A DNA stretch of 64,000 nt from Neoscytalidium dimidiatum (taxonomy: Eukaryota > Ascomycota > Dothideomycetes > Botryosphaeriales > Botryosphaeriaceae). The notes under the pieces are model-generated. The model searched no databases. It saw nothing but the letters and a program-made list of their open reading frames with translations, and had not been told where the DNA came from. This document shows, one piece after another, positions 34,277 to 45,347 of this stretch (positions within the stretch are counted from its first letter, which is position 1; each line of letters opens with the position of its first letter). The position numbers were made by a program, and so were the translations under genes. The stretch covers positions 62,001 to 126,000 of the forward strand of contig CM074696.1 in assembly GCA_037367355.1 (NCBI GenBank), written 5' to 3'.

Positions 34277-35608
34277 ATGCCGTCGAATCCAGAGGCCAGC
34301 TTTTCCGGCCTGTCCGAAGAGCTCGTGGAGCGCATCTTCAGCTTCCTCCCACCTAGAGACATCATGTCCGCGTCTCTCGTCTGCCGCTCCTTCAGTCGCA
34401 TTGCCGAGCCGTTGCTGTACCGGACCATGGTGATCGGCGCCCTCGACGGCCGCGGGCAGAAGGGCATCCGCGCCCTGCTGGACCACCCGCAGTACACCAC
34501 TTCCGTCCAGGATGTGGTCGTCTACACCTCCGCCCCCCAGCTGGGCCGGAACTCTCTCGCCAACTTCACCGCGCGCCAGCAGGAGACCCTCGGCCAATGG
34601 ACGCCGCTCCACCGCGAGCTCAACCGCTACATCGACATCGTCGGTCGCGCCGTGCAGCAGATGACGTCATTGCAGAGCCTCGAGGTGCGCTTCCTGAGGC
34701 ACAGCGACCTCCAGGAGCTCCTGCGCTGCATCTTCCGCAACTACGGCAAAGTCGGCGACCCGGCCAAGATGTTCCCCAAGCTCGCCTCTGTCCGCCTCCG
34801 CCCGATCGACGACGACGAGGACGAGTTCGTCCGCGTGCGCCTCTCCGCGTTGGACCCCATCCTCAGCCTGTCCAGCCTCGCCGAGCTCCAGGCCTGCAAC
34901 GTGCAGATCGACGGCTCGCCGCAGGAGGCCGTGCTGACGTCGTGCGCCACGGCGCTCAAGACGCTCGTCCTCAAGGAGTGCCCGCTGCGCTCGCACCACG
35001 TCGCGAGCCTGATCCGGGCCAGCCCGGCGCTGGAGACGTTCGACTGCGAGATCATGTACGACGCCGAGTTCGCGGGCACCATCGGGCACTACGACATCGG
35101 CGAGGTCGCCGCGGCGCTGCCGCAGCTCCGGCACACGCTGCGCTCGCTCCGGCTCGTCATCGTCCTCTTCACGTCGACGGCCATCGACATCGGCAACCCG
35201 GGCCCGTGGGGCGTGCGCTCCGCCCTCGGGCACGCGCTCAAGGACTTCGCCGCCCTGCGCCGGCTCGAGGTCTCGCTGCCCGTCCTGCTGGGCTGGCGCT
35301 CGCAGGGCACCGCCGCCCTCGCCGACGTGCTGCCCGCCAGCCTCGAGGAGCTCGTCATCACGCAGGAGACGGCCTACTGGGACGGCTACGAGTGGAACGA
35401 CCTCGACTACTCCGAGGAGCCCGGCTACGTCGCCGTGTCCGCCAAGGTCCGCCAGCTCATCCAGGCCCGCCCCGAGCGGCTGCGCAGCATCACCGTCTCC
35501 GTCGAGGACTCCGAGGACCCGGACGAGATGGCCTTGACCGAGGGCATCGTGGCGGAAGGGGAGAAGGCTGGTTTGGAGATCGCTATCGTTCAGGATCGCT
35601 ATTGTTGA
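34277..35608 (+). CDS. F-box protein with leucine-rich-repeat-like C-terminus
   Basis: Single exon of 443 residues. An F-box is visible at about residues 9-50 (SGLSEELVERIFSFLPPRDI, then SLVCRSFSRIAEPLLY), the segment that would bind Skp1 in an SCF ubiquitin ligase. The remainder alternates short leucine-rich strands (TSLQSLEVRFL, LKTLVLKECPL, RRLEVSLPVLL, LEELVIT) that resemble degenerate LRRs and would select the target protein. The third codon position is strongly GC rich, which produces long false open frames on the other strand and frames. Cytosolic or nuclear; the target is unknown. Confidence 0.85.
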   Translation: MPSNPEASFSGLSEELVERIFSFLPPRDIMSASLVCRSFSRIAEPLLYRTMVIGALDGRGQKGIRALLDHPQYTTSVQDVVVYTSAPQLGRNSLANFTARQQETLGQWTPLHRELNRYIDIVGRAVQQMTSLQSLEVRFLRHSDLQELLRCIFRNYGKVGDPAKMFPKLASVRLRPIDDDEDEFVRVRLSALDPILSLSSLAELQACNVQIDGSPQEAVLTSCATALKTLVLKECPLRSHHVASLIRASPALETFDCEIMYDAEFAGTIGHYDIGEVAAALPQLRHTLRSLRLVIVLFTSTAIDIGNPGPWGVRSALGHALKDFAALRRLEVSLPVLLGWRSQGTAALADVLPASLEELVITQETAYWDGYEWNDLDYSEEPGYVAVSAKVRQLIQARPERLRSITVSVEDSEDPDEMALTEGIVAEGEKAGLEIAIVQDRYC

Positions 35609-36312
35609 AAGGTCGCCCGTCAACGTAATGCCCGTGGGTGTTCGAAGTGCGATCTGGATTCAGCGCGATCAGTGTTCTTGGAGGAGGCCAGTAGCAGCGC
35701 CGAGACAGTGCTTCCAGTAGCATGGGTCGCAGTTGGACGCATTCTGTGGGAGGGAATTGATCCTCGACTGGGATTTTATTTTATTTTTTTCCCTCAAACG
35801 GCCTAGAGTGCTTTTTGCTCTTCTACCGGGTGGTTATGAAGAGGGTAGGAAATCTCATAAGCAAGGTTCAGGTACTATGAGTGCAATACTGACGTAATAT
35901 ATGATTTAGGGATCTAGGCACTGTGGATTTTGTAGTTGCGGGTAATCAAAAGCATCCGGACCGCTAGCTCAGGTCTGGACGATGCTTTCTCCAAAAGATG
36001 TACGGCCGCTTCGGAAACGTCTGATATAAGCGGTCAGAACATTCCTCGAAGTCGACTCGTCTCCAATTCGGTGAGCTGAATACAATTATCAAATAAGTCA
36101 ACCTCACTAATTTGAGTCTCGTGCATTCAAGTCCATCAGAATGTCTCAGCCTTCTCTCCGTCATAGCAACCTCATTTTGCAGTTGCAGCAGACTTTTAAC
36201 TACGTTTATGGTTCTCGTACGACTTTTTGATTGCCCATTATTCACAGACAAGGTTAAACATTCAAAAGATACTATTTGCACACAGAAATGCTAACAAGAA
36301 AACGAAAGGCTA
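35609..36312. other. Convergent intergenic stretch, no gene seen
   Basis: 3' flanks of the F-box and lipase genes. Only short open frames, no structure recognised. Confidence 0.5.
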
Positions 36313-37792
36313 TCACGATAGGGCGAGCGTCATGGTTACACTTTCAGTCGGCGCGGGAGTCGGCTGTGTCGCTGCCAACGTGCACCCTTCGGTCGCGGCC
36401 GGTCCAATCTCATCCCTGTATCCGCCGGGGCCGTCCGGAGAGTTCGCCTGCAGGCTTGCGAGATGCCAGAGGATAAGGTTGGCGATGATAGCATGGCCCC
36501 CCGGCCGAGGATGGAACACCCTCTTCACGCTATCGCTAATGAGATCGCTCGCGCTGAGAGATGTGCGACCGCGATAAGCAGGGTCGGCGCCAGTCTGATC
36601 AGGCAAGGCAATCTCCAGGGTGCTGTTCTCCGTCTTCGCCTTCAAAATCCACTCCACGATCTGGTCCTCGGTGGTGGTGACATTGCCAGAGCCTGCAGTC
36701 TGGCGTGTCTGCAAGTCGTGAACCATGACCTCGACATCACGCGGCTGATATACGTTCTCCAGACCAAAGCTCGGAGAATCAACGTAATCGAGGTCTCGCT
36801 TTGTCGGCAAGTTGACAGAGGTGTCAGTGGTGTCCCACTCGTAGAACAGAAGACCCCAGCGGTTGCCGTTGGGCTCCTTGACGCCAGGCTCGCAGAACTG
36901 GCCGTTCAGCGTCTCAAAGTACTGGTCGTAATCAATGAAGACGAACTCCGAACCGGCACGGGCGACCGCTTCTTTGATGGCATTATTGACGGCAACCGTC
37001 AGCTCGTTCATCCTCTTCCGCCTGTCTTGCGTCAGGCGCTGTTTCTTCCAGGGGAGATTCCCGACAGGGAGATTCCACCAAAACGCCCAGGAGACCGGAT
37101 CACATTCATTGGTCGAATCGTCGAAGAACTTTGCGTAGCCAGTCCAGAAGACTTTGCGAAGCTCATTCGTCTTCCCCTTCAGACCGTTGGCCAGGGCGTC
37201 CAGGTTGCCCGGCAGAGTGTTGTTGATGAGATCCGCCGTTTTTGTCAGCTGGTCCTCGCATTCTTTATCTCCCCTTGACCACCATTGGAAGACGCAGGCA
37301 TTCAAAACATCCGTAAGGCCAACGTCATTGCCTCCAGAACTGACGGTGATCATATCATAGCCGGTGCCGAGCTTCGACACTTGCAGATCCAAGATCTGCG
37401 GGGACGTAGCACCGGAGCAGGCGAGGTACTCCATCGTCGGTGCAGGATCCTCGGGCATATCCTCGTAGTTCTGAAGCATCATTGGATATGAGTTGTCATA
37501 TCGTGCGCACTTCCCGGAGTCAGATAGGTGCTTGCCGGCGCCGATGCCAGCAGCGCTTCGGGTCCAGTCAGTTCTGCAGCTCACGAATGAATCAAGTTCC
37601 GGATGGCGCTTACTATGAGTCTCCAATGGCAGCCCATTTCCGCATGAACCCCAAGTCCCACACGTCCAGGCCAGTTATTGGCCCTTGTCTGGGGAGCAGA
37701 CTGTCATCGCCGTAAAAGTGCCCGGGCAAGGCGTATGCGATAGAGAGAAAGCCCGTTGCCAAGGCGGCAGCGGTAGTGAAAGAAGGCTTCAT
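36313..37792 (-). CDS. Secreted SGNH/GDSL-family lipase/esterase
   Basis: Exons 37792-37614 and 37555-36313 join to 473 residues. The signal peptide (MKPSFTTAAALATGFLSIAYA) precedes block I, which the intron cuts and which joins to AAIGDSYAAGIGAG with the catalytic Ser. SSGGNDVGLTD gives the block III Gly/Asn. FHPRPGGHAIIANLI gives the catalytic His (block V) near the C-terminus. Conserved cysteines (KCARYDNSYP, YLACSG, ACVFQWW) fit the extracellular group. These enzymes hydrolyse lipids or acetyl and other esters; the exact substrate is not shown. The C-terminus is extended by about 40 residues ending in a Thr/Pro-rich tail. Confidence 0.9.
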
Positions 37793-38887
37793 TGTGGATA
37801 GCCTCTTCCTCGGGGCCGGGAGCGAGTGGAAGTACGGCACGATAGCACAATTGAAAAGGAAAGACTTCAATGGTCAAAGCCACTGGGTAAAGATTGGATT
37901 GGAGCAGGCAAAGAGCTACTTGAAGCGTACTCGAGTTCCATGCTGGGACATCTTATATGACTTGTGTCAGCGATGTTGCGCACGACGTCGATGCTGCACG
38001 CAGCCGGCATGCACATGCCGTCAAGGCTCGGCAAGAAGCATTTCAAATTTCTGGCCAACGGTCGAAGCTTGGCGGAGTTCAGCCTCCCCGGCAGTCATTT
38101 TATTTTAAGGAGCGGTTTAAAAGCTTAAGCATACGCCGACAAGCCACTGCGACTCAGCCTTAACCGCGATAGCGCAATCATCCAAACCAATCAACACTGC
38201 CAGCCACGACCACGCTAGCACACCATTCGCCAGTCCCCATTTTAGCATGTCTGAAACAGATTCAGCTGCCCTTAGGCCAGTGCTCGTGTTCGCCTCCTTA
38301 AACATTCTAGAAGTAAGTCAAGCCTCTAGTGTGTTACCCTGCTGGTGCATGAACCCAGGCATCGCCAGGCACTTCATGCGAAAACATCTGCTGATACTCG
38401 CTCCGAAGCTTCCGACCAGCGCCACCAACACAGCTGTTCGGGTTGTACCTGTCCCACGCGGCAAGCGGACCCCCGGGATCCCAGGATCAGCCCTACGCTG
38501 TTGTTATCATGCCCAGTTCGCAATCTGCACATCGGATGATCGTCCTGCGAAACGGCCAAGCCAAGCGCTCTGGGGAAACTGCCAATGCAAATGCATGCCA
38601 GGAACCGAGTCATCAACGGCTGCAACCGTGGAAGATGCATCAGCATGCCTCTTCCAGGCCTTCGTATGCAATCTATTTTACTGTCAGCATCTGCACCGTC
38701 ACGCCCGCCGCAAGTCTTGGCTTCTTCAACGCCTAGCTGCTTCTCACAAGGCTGTTCCGGCTGAGAAAACATCAGTGCCGATTAATACTCCATACTCCCC
38801 CATCTCACACTCCCCTCTTTTGAAATTAACCAGTCCTTCTTTCCCTTCCAACTCTCCGTCCTTCCTTGAGGGAGGCAGCTCTTCACT
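37793..38887. promoter_or_regulatory. Divergent intergenic region between GDSL lipase and deaminase-like secreted protein
   Basis: 1.1 kb containing both promoters. A 257-codon open frame on the plus strand (38247-39020) overlaps the next gene's start in another frame and has no domain; it was rejected. Confidence 0.4.
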
Positions 38888-39772
38888 ATGCGGCTCAGCA
38901 ATTTCCCTCTCTTTGTCTTCCTCTCCTTCATCATCTCTGTCATCGCCCAGGGCGAACTCGGCATCAAGCTCGATGAAGCAGCACGAGGCCAAGGCCACTT
39001 CGTCTTCACGTCCAAGGTGACGTACGACTCGTCCACGAACGAGCTGTTCACGGGGCCCGAGCTGTACGGCCTGGCGCGGCAGGCCTGGAACGAGATGGTC
39101 GCCGGCTGGAGCGGCATCGGCAAGCGCAACCAGCCGGGCATGATGGCGGCGCTGACGGTCGGCAACTCGGTCTACTTCTCCAGCAGCGCCAAGGGCGACA
39201 ACTTCTTCTACCGCTACGCCAACCCGGACGGCACCAAGTTCAAGGTGCAGGAGGCCCTCGACGCGTGCCAGCTGTCGCTGTCGCTCGCCAACCCGGCCCA
39301 GAACAAGCCGCACTACCACGCCGCCCGCTGCGCCGAGATCATGGCTTTCCACCAGTTCATGCGCGACCCGGACGTCCCCCTGGCCACCAAGAACGACCCC
39401 GGCCCCATCAGGGTCGTGGCCTACGGCGCCGGCAGGCAGAAGCCCGAGAACGCGAAGCGTAAGTCTTAAGTCTTCCTCCTCCTCCTCCTCCTCCTCCTCC
39501 TCCTCCTCGGCACCAATTTTGGGACCTGTGCTCATCTCAGGATTTTAGCGTTCGAGCCGTGCGGCTCCTCCGGCAGCCCGGACACTTGGGGATGCGCTCA
39601 GTTCACGCAGAGCGCGGGCATCGAGGTCCCGCCGACAGTGCCGGTGAACGAGGTCGTCGACAAGAACCCGGCCCCGACGCCCGTCAGCACGACCCAGATC
39701 GGCGTCTGCGTGGCAGGGGCGCAGGAAACGGGTCCGGCGCGGGGGAATCCTCCTGGGAGCGCCCGGCTGTAG
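38888..39772 (+). CDS. Secreted protein with deaminase-like zinc-site motifs
   Basis: Exons 38888-39458 and 39549-39772 give 264 residues. The signal peptide is MRLSNFPLFVFLSFIISVIA. The middle reads VYFSSSAKGDNFFYRY and then PHYHAARCAEIMAFHQF. After RVVAYGAG, across the intron, comes PFEPCGSSGSPDTWGC. A CAE triad followed by P-C-x(8)-W-G-C resembles the (H/C)-A-E ... P-C-x(n)-C zinc site of the cytidine-deaminase superfamily, including secreted fungal and bacterial deaminase-like proteins. This assignment is by motif only; the function could be entirely different. A Thr/Pro-rich C-terminus follows. The intron contains a CTC microsatellite. Similar uncharacterised secreted proteins occur in plant-associated ascomycetes. 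Confidence 0.75.
39474..39508 (+). repeat. CTC trinucleotide microsatellite within an intron
   Basis: About eleven CTC units lie in the intron of the deaminase-like gene, between donor GTAAGT at 39459 and acceptor TTTTAG at 39548. Confidence 0.9.
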
Positions 39773-40363
39773 TGCTTTTGGCTTGTTTTTGTTTTTCCAA
39801 AATATGCATGCTTGTGGGCGGAGCGGGGACGCTTCTCATTCGCATGGCGTTTGTGGAGAGAATTCAAGTCTCCTATTCCTCCAAAGCCCCTGGACAAGCC
39901 TCGAAGTGTATTCCTTTGTACAGCTACATTGTGGGAGCACTTTGAGTGGCAAATACATTATCGTGTTTATGACTGGTTGATAGACGACTGCCGTGTCCCG
40001 CATCTCCTTTATCAAGTCATGTCTTCTTAAGATTCGGGGCTGTAAGGGAATAGGCAAGCTTATTTTGGTCCAATTTATTGGCTATTTAAAATAGCAAAGG
40101 CTTCACCATGGGAGAACCTCGGTTGATGCAGGACATCACATAGCCAGTTTCAGGGACAAAGTTCTTGCTACTCAGGGAATATCGCTGCTTCTTGATTCGA
40201 TAATCACCGCGGTCAGCCTGCGATTAATCAACGATGGTGAGTCTATGCTGGAAGAGTTACTAATTGGGAAATGTGGATTGAAAACAAATGAAAATGGCAA
40301 CTTCTCCCAACCTGGTTATCCGTCTATAGGATTCGGTGGCTCACCACTCAATGTTCGAGCAAC
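39773..40363. other. Convergent intergenic stretch, no gene seen
   Basis: 3' flanks of two converging genes. Nothing recognised beyond short open frames. Confidence 0.5.
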
Positions 40364-41148
40364 TCAGCATAGTGAGAGGAAAACGCAGGAAAAAGAGGAT
40401 TGTTGTGTGTTGAAAATGTACATCATCATCTCTGGCGGATCTTTCTTTCGCACCGATCTCACCAGCTTCCCTCCATCAACTAGCAAGAGCCAATTCACTC
40501 TCGCAATAGTTCTCACGTAAGCTTCAAACGCCACAACCATATCTTCAAGCCGATGATCCGTATAATATGGCACCTTCAAAACCTGATCATCAATCCTAGC
40601 GAGCAAAGACGGTAGCTCGGCGCCCAGAACAGCCTCTCGGTGTTGGATATCATCACCGACCGCATATTTCACGAGCCCTGCATCCCAAAGGGATCATCAG
40701 CAATGATCTACACGAGATTCTCCATCGTTTCTCACCTTCCGTCAAAACTTTTCCTATCCCAATCAAGCACTCAGTGCACATCGTTCGAAACTCCGGCCGC
40801 CCGTCGAACCTTGACCGGCCGCGCGCATCCATACAACCGCCGGCTCTCTCGGAGCACAGCGACAACAACCGAACGCACTGCCCGAGTCTGCTAAGACATG
40901 CCGTATCAGGGTTGCGCGCTTGCGCCATACAAGTGGCGGCTTTCGCGGATGCGAGTGTAACCCTGTACAGGCGGTTGAAGTCACCCTCATTTCGCAGGGT
41001 ATGTCGACGAAAACTCTTCCCACCGAAGTAGCGGATAGCGTCTCGAGTATGTGGCTTATCCTTCCACTGGGCGAATCTCTGTATCTGTGTTAGATTGTGA
41101 GATAGGGCAATATGGCAAGAACAGACTTACGGAGAAGAAGGCCCCCAT
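40364..41148 (-). CDS. Protein of unknown function, about 224 residues
   Basis: Three predicted exons (41148-41131, 41078-40736, 40677-40364) join in frame; the first has only six codons (MGAFFS). The chain starts FAQWKDKPHTRDAIRYFGGK and is rich in Arg and Cys in the middle (CLSRLGQCVRLLSLCSERA). It continues with FRTMCTECLIGIG, then YAVGDDIQHREAVLGAELP and VPYYTDHRLEDMVVAFEAYV. There is no signal peptide, membrane segment or recognised domain. Introns are 52-58 bases with proper borders and the frame stays open across them, which supports a real gene. The last 25 residues could belong to another exon arrangement. Function unknown. Confidence 0.6.
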
Positions 41149-41412
41149 TCTTACGCCAGAAAAGCCTGCTTTGACTGCGCACGGGAAATTCACCTGGGGT
41201 TCAATCAAAGGGTAAAGTTATAAGCGTATGGCAAATTTCATCCTGCTTTTTTGCTCGAGAGAACCGCGTTTTATGTGCCGTCATTCTTTGGTACTGAGCT
41301 CCGTTAAAACGCCAATTTCAGGGTCTATCGCGATACAGCATCCTCTACTCTTTCTAGCGCTCACTCTTCCTGAACCAGAGTCCGGACGTACTTAGGAATC
41401 GTCCATAAAGAG

Positions 41413-42682
41413 CTACCACCCCAAATCCTTCAGGTTCTCCTTCAAGCTCTCCTCCAAGCTCTTCCAGCCTCTTCCGCTGATATCCCTCAAGATTGCCTCT
41501 GCCCTCGGCGCTTCGAGAATCCTGCTCAAATCATGGCCCAATCCCTCCCGATCATCGTAGAACTTCCTCTCCGGGTAGAGTTTGCGCAAGAGACCCAGCA
41601 ACGTGTTCCAGTTGAATTCTCCGGCAAAGCCAAAGATGCGCTGGCGGTCGAGATCCGGGCGAGTCAACGCAGCGACATGGAGGAGAGCGGTGTCTTCGAC
41701 GTTGATGTAATACTCTGCACACGCAATTCCGTCAGAGTGTCCGAATCTCCTGCCCAAGCAGGCAAGAAGATGACGGTCAAAAGAGGCCGGTCAGAACTCA
41801 CGAGGCTTCACGGCGTCCCACATGCGTTCCGGCAACGTGCCGGTAGCCAGCTGATACGCCCAGCCCGCCGTGGTCGGGTGGCCCTGATTCTTCGGGTCCA
41901 AGATGCGTCCAAAATTCACGTTCGGCAGCACTGAGTTGCGATGCCCTCCAAATCAGCCAAAACCCCACACATTCAGGCAAAAATAAGTCAAGAAGCAAAA
42001 CCCCCAACAGAGTTGCGCAACAAAACAAAAGGGCGAGGAAAAATGAAGAAAAAAACACACCGGCATTAACCCTAAACCCCAACCCCTCGCCAGCCTCCCG
42101 CTCCCTCACCCACTCCCACACCGCCCTCTCCGCCTGCGTCTTGCTCGCGGCGTACACCTTGGCGCTGCGCTCCGGCTCGTACGGCGGCTCGCGCCAGGCC
42201 TCGCGCACCGCCTCGTCGTTCCAGGTCGCGCTGGTCACGTCGCCGCCCCCGCCGGGCCGCGGCGTGTACGCGGCGGTGCTGCTGCTCGTGAACGCGAAGG
42301 CCCTGACGCGCGGCTCCGTCGCCGCCGCGCGCAGCGCCTCGACCGCGCCCTTGACCACGACCGGGATCACGGCGTTCGGGTCCGGGTAGCCGTCGCCCAT
42401 GACGGAGGCGACGTGCGCGACGGCGTCGGCGCCCCGGACGGCGGCGGCGAAGGCGGCGTCGGCGGCCATGTCCGGCACGGCCGCGAGCTGGAAGCGGTCG
42501 GGCCCGTGCAGGCCGTCGAAGAGGGTTTGCAGCCAGCCGGCTTTGGTGGGCGAGCGGACGGTGCCGCGCACGCGGTGGCCGGCGAGGAGGAGCTGGTGGG
42601 CGACGTGCGAGCCGACGAAGCCGTTGGCGCCGGTGACGAGGACCAGGCTGTTGGGCGGGAGGGGGGCTGGGTCGGCTGGCAT
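41413..42682 (-). CDS. NAD(P)-dependent extended SDR reductase (dihydroflavonol reductase / Gre2-like)
   Basis: Exons 42682-42061, 41930-41802 and 41714-41413 join to 350 residues. The start MPADPAPLPP leads to LVLVTGANGFVGSHVAHQLL, the GxxGxxG Rossmann motif. RVRGTVRSPTKAGWL is the NADP-binding arginine region, and VAHVASVM and FAFTSSSTAAY supply the Ser. VYAASKTQAERAVWEW supplies the catalytic Tyr and Lys (YxxxK). Proteins of this type reduce aldehydes and ketones such as methylglyoxal or dihydroflavonols. It lies tail-to-head with the MFS transporter on the same strand, near the amidase and regulator, and could belong to that module. A GGT/ACC trinucleotide run sits directly upstream of the start codon. 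Confidence 0.88.
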
Positions 42683-42712
42683 GGTGGTGGTGGTGGTGGT
42701 GGTGGTGGTGGT
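42683..42712 (+). repeat. GGT (ACC) trinucleotide run in the 5' leader of the SDR gene
   Basis: About ten GGT units on the plus strand end directly at the start codon of the minus-strand SDR gene, so they read as CAC/ACC in its leader. Confidence 0.85.
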
Positions 42713-43400
42713 GCGGCGGGGCTGGAAGACGGCTGATGGGGGCTGGGTTCGGAGACGAACGTGGAGAGGGGGCGCCGGAGAAGACGAGAAGAAGGTGAGC
42801 AGGACGGAGGAAATTGAAGGATTGGATTCATATTCCGCAAGGCTGGAGCACGTGCTATCAGTGGTGGTGGAATGATGCGGGACTTGCTTTATCAGGAAGG
42901 ATGGTTGCGGGGCACGACGACGCTTCGTGATTGGATAGAGCAGCTCATGTTCAGATTCCGTCTTCGCTTGCACGGCTGCGCCACAGTATTTCTCGAGTGC
43001 ATGCGCACCAACATGCGAAGATACAGCTGTAATACGGTCAAAAGTGGCCTTGAGATCGATATGTTCAAAGCCTGTCAGCATCAAAAGCAAGTCCCGCGGC
43101 ATTGAACGCGGCTGCCTAAAGCTTTGTCAGCTTCATAGATCTTGATAAGAAATGCCAGCAACGCCCAGCGCTCCGACATGATTCTCCAAGACGTCGGGCT
43201 ACTCGAATTGGAAATCAACGTGCTCAGGACCTCAAAGTGGAAATTTACAGATCCGGAGCCTCAAAATGGAAATCAACACGTTTGGAGTCAAGTACATACA
43301 TCCTGCACGAAATTCACAGTCCCTTGCGAGAGGGGACAACAGGGAACAAGATCAACAACACCTTTGACAACAGTGTTTTCTCCACGGGTCCATCGCCTTC
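42713..43400. other. Intergenic stretch with a short tandem repeat
   Basis: Holds the SDR promoter and, at 43203-43287, the three-copy 29-bp repeat listed separately. No gene seen. Confidence 0.5.
43203..43287. repeat. 29-bp tandem repeat, about three copies
   Basis: Copies start at 43203 (TCGAATTGGAAATCAAC), 43232 (TCAAAGTGGAAATTTAC) and 43261 (TCAAAATGGAAATCAAC), each 29 bases apart; the first two end in GGACC / GAGCC. The core TGGAAAT is invariant. Confidence 0.8.
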
Positions 43401-45347
43401 TCACGCACTCCTCGGGCTGTACTGCCTCGCGGCAAAGTACCGATACCGGTCCGCACACAATCTCCTCCATTTCTTGCCCCATATGATCATGGCAGCCGCC
43501 GTGACACTCAGCAGCAAGGTCAAGCAGCCGAGAAGGGTGAACATGTCGTAAGCGCCCATGCCCTTGAGCCAAGGTGGCAGAGCGAAGACGAGGGCCATGG
43601 CGAGGAGGTTACGGATCATGGCGACGGCGACGAAAGCGTCACCGACAATCTGGACAACCATCCATCAGTACCTGACAGCTTGAGATGGAGGGTATGAAGG
43701 CAAGTTGAGAGCTTACATCAGTGTACGAATCCTGAGAGTAGGTGAGCGTGATGTCTCCGACGCCACCGACGCCAAAGCCAATGAACGCCGCGCCCATGGC
43801 GTTGCTGATCCACGGCATGCCCTATCCCAGATATCAGCATTATGCTCCAGTGACTACGGCAGTGTGAAGTACCTTCGCGATGGTCAACCCGTACAGTAAT
43901 ATTCCAAAGGGGATCATCAACCCCGGCAGGAAGTACAACCACAACCTCATCTCCGGATCGTACACTCCGCCCCTCCTCTTCGCAGCGAACAGGATGAACT
44001 TATCCACAATGAATCCGCCATAGAAGGCTCCGAGGATGGATCCAACCGCGGGCGGAATGTTCATATTGCCGATGCCGACTGAGGTGAACAAGTACGGCGG
44101 CATGACGTAGAGCTGCGACTGAGTGGTCGCCAAGATAGAGAGACAAGAGATCGCGACGCCGTACTGAAAGGCAGTGAAGGCGATGGCCGGGAAGGTGAAG
44201 AGAATAACGAAGGGCTGCCAATAGTGGCGGAGGATATTGTGGCCGTGGTCCGTCTTGGTGCTGATAAGGCGGTGGCGGGTCAGGTAAGAATTCATCGGGA
44301 TGCTGCGGTCAATGGGGACGAGGCGGCGGCGTTGCGTCTTGGTCGTCTCGGTACGCTCCAAGTTGCTCTCTGTTGCCGGATCGACTTTGGCATCGGGCTT
44401 GATGTCACCCTCGAGGACGGTGTCTGGGATTTGGACGACATCCGGGTTACGCACGGAGACGCCTTCAATCAAGGGGATGTATCTTGTCTCTTCGAGGAAG
44501 AAGAGCATGAAGACGGCGGTGGTTCCGGTGAAGATGGCTGTCCACCAATACACCCACCGCCATCCCTGCGACTCACCAACGTACCCGGCAGCAACGGGAG
44601 CGAAAGAGTTCTGTATGTCATCACTCAGCTGTTGGTTCTCTGTGGAGGAGAGCAGGTATGGATACGCACGCCGACAGTGACGCAGAAGAGATAGATGCCA
44701 TTCATCGTGCCTCGTTGATGGACGAAGAAGAGGTCGGAAACCTGAAGTTGCGCAACGCGTCAGCCCAGTTCTGTCCAGGGAGACTGTCTGACCTACCGTG
44801 ACTTGAAATAGAGTTTCGTTAACTGCACCAGCAATGCCGGCCACGAACTGCGTTGCATAGAGCTCTGCTCTGCTGTCCATCTTCGCTGACCAAACGGAGA
44901 ACGCAAAGAGGATAAGAGCAGTGACAAGGTACACCGGCCGCCTTCCATAACGCAAGGCTATGGGCACGAACAACCAGCAGCCTATGGACAAGGCTCCCAG
45001 ATTCGTCGCAAAGGCATCGTTGAGGTCGCCGAAAGAGATACCGAGCTCTGCGTTGATGTTTACCCACACAGGCACGCCGACAGTCAGGGTCGCGAAGACA
45101 AAAATGGTGTAGAAACTGAGGATGGTCATCTGCACCGCCTTTCGGGCCTTGCTCCAGTTCTGTGCTACGCGTCAGGACGACTCCGAGCCGGTGGAGACGA
45201 ACGGAAACTTACTAAAGGGTCGTTGGGATCAGAAGTAGGTGAAGGTCTGAGGTAGACTGCATCCCCGATGCTGTCCTCTATCCGGGTGGTGCCGGGAGGG
45301 AATTGCTCGTTGTAATTAGGCTGGCCATTTGCGTACTCTGGATCCAT
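43401..45347 (-). CDS. MFS transporter (DHA1-like drug/metabolite carrier)
   Basis: Six exons (45347-45213, 45159-44797, 44741-44670, 44610-43873, 43821-43717, 43649-43401) join in frame to 553 residues. After a hydrophilic N-terminus ending SDPNDPLNWSKARK, the membrane half begins. YGRRPVYLVTALIL is the loop 2-3 motif. SDLFFVHQRGTMNGIY and GYVGESQGWRWVYWW, then FFLEETRYIP, mark the fungal DHA1-type group. A long central loop with many Glu/Thr/Arg precedes the second half (YGVAISCLSILA, PPAVGSILGAFYGG). It is probably an H+ antiporter of the plasma membrane. It is divergent from the amidase, with about 580 bases between, so the amidase's substrate or product is a possible cargo. Confidence 0.9.

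Noticed and set aside
34597..35628. Very long open frames on both strands within the F-box gene
   Set aside because: Arg/Pro/Ala-rich shadows caused by high GC at third codon positions; the F-box frame has the recognisable domain.
38247..39020. 257-codon open frame on the plus strand
   Set aside because: Overlaps the signal-peptide start of the deaminase-like gene in another frame, has no domain and is rich in residues typical of random GC-rich translation.
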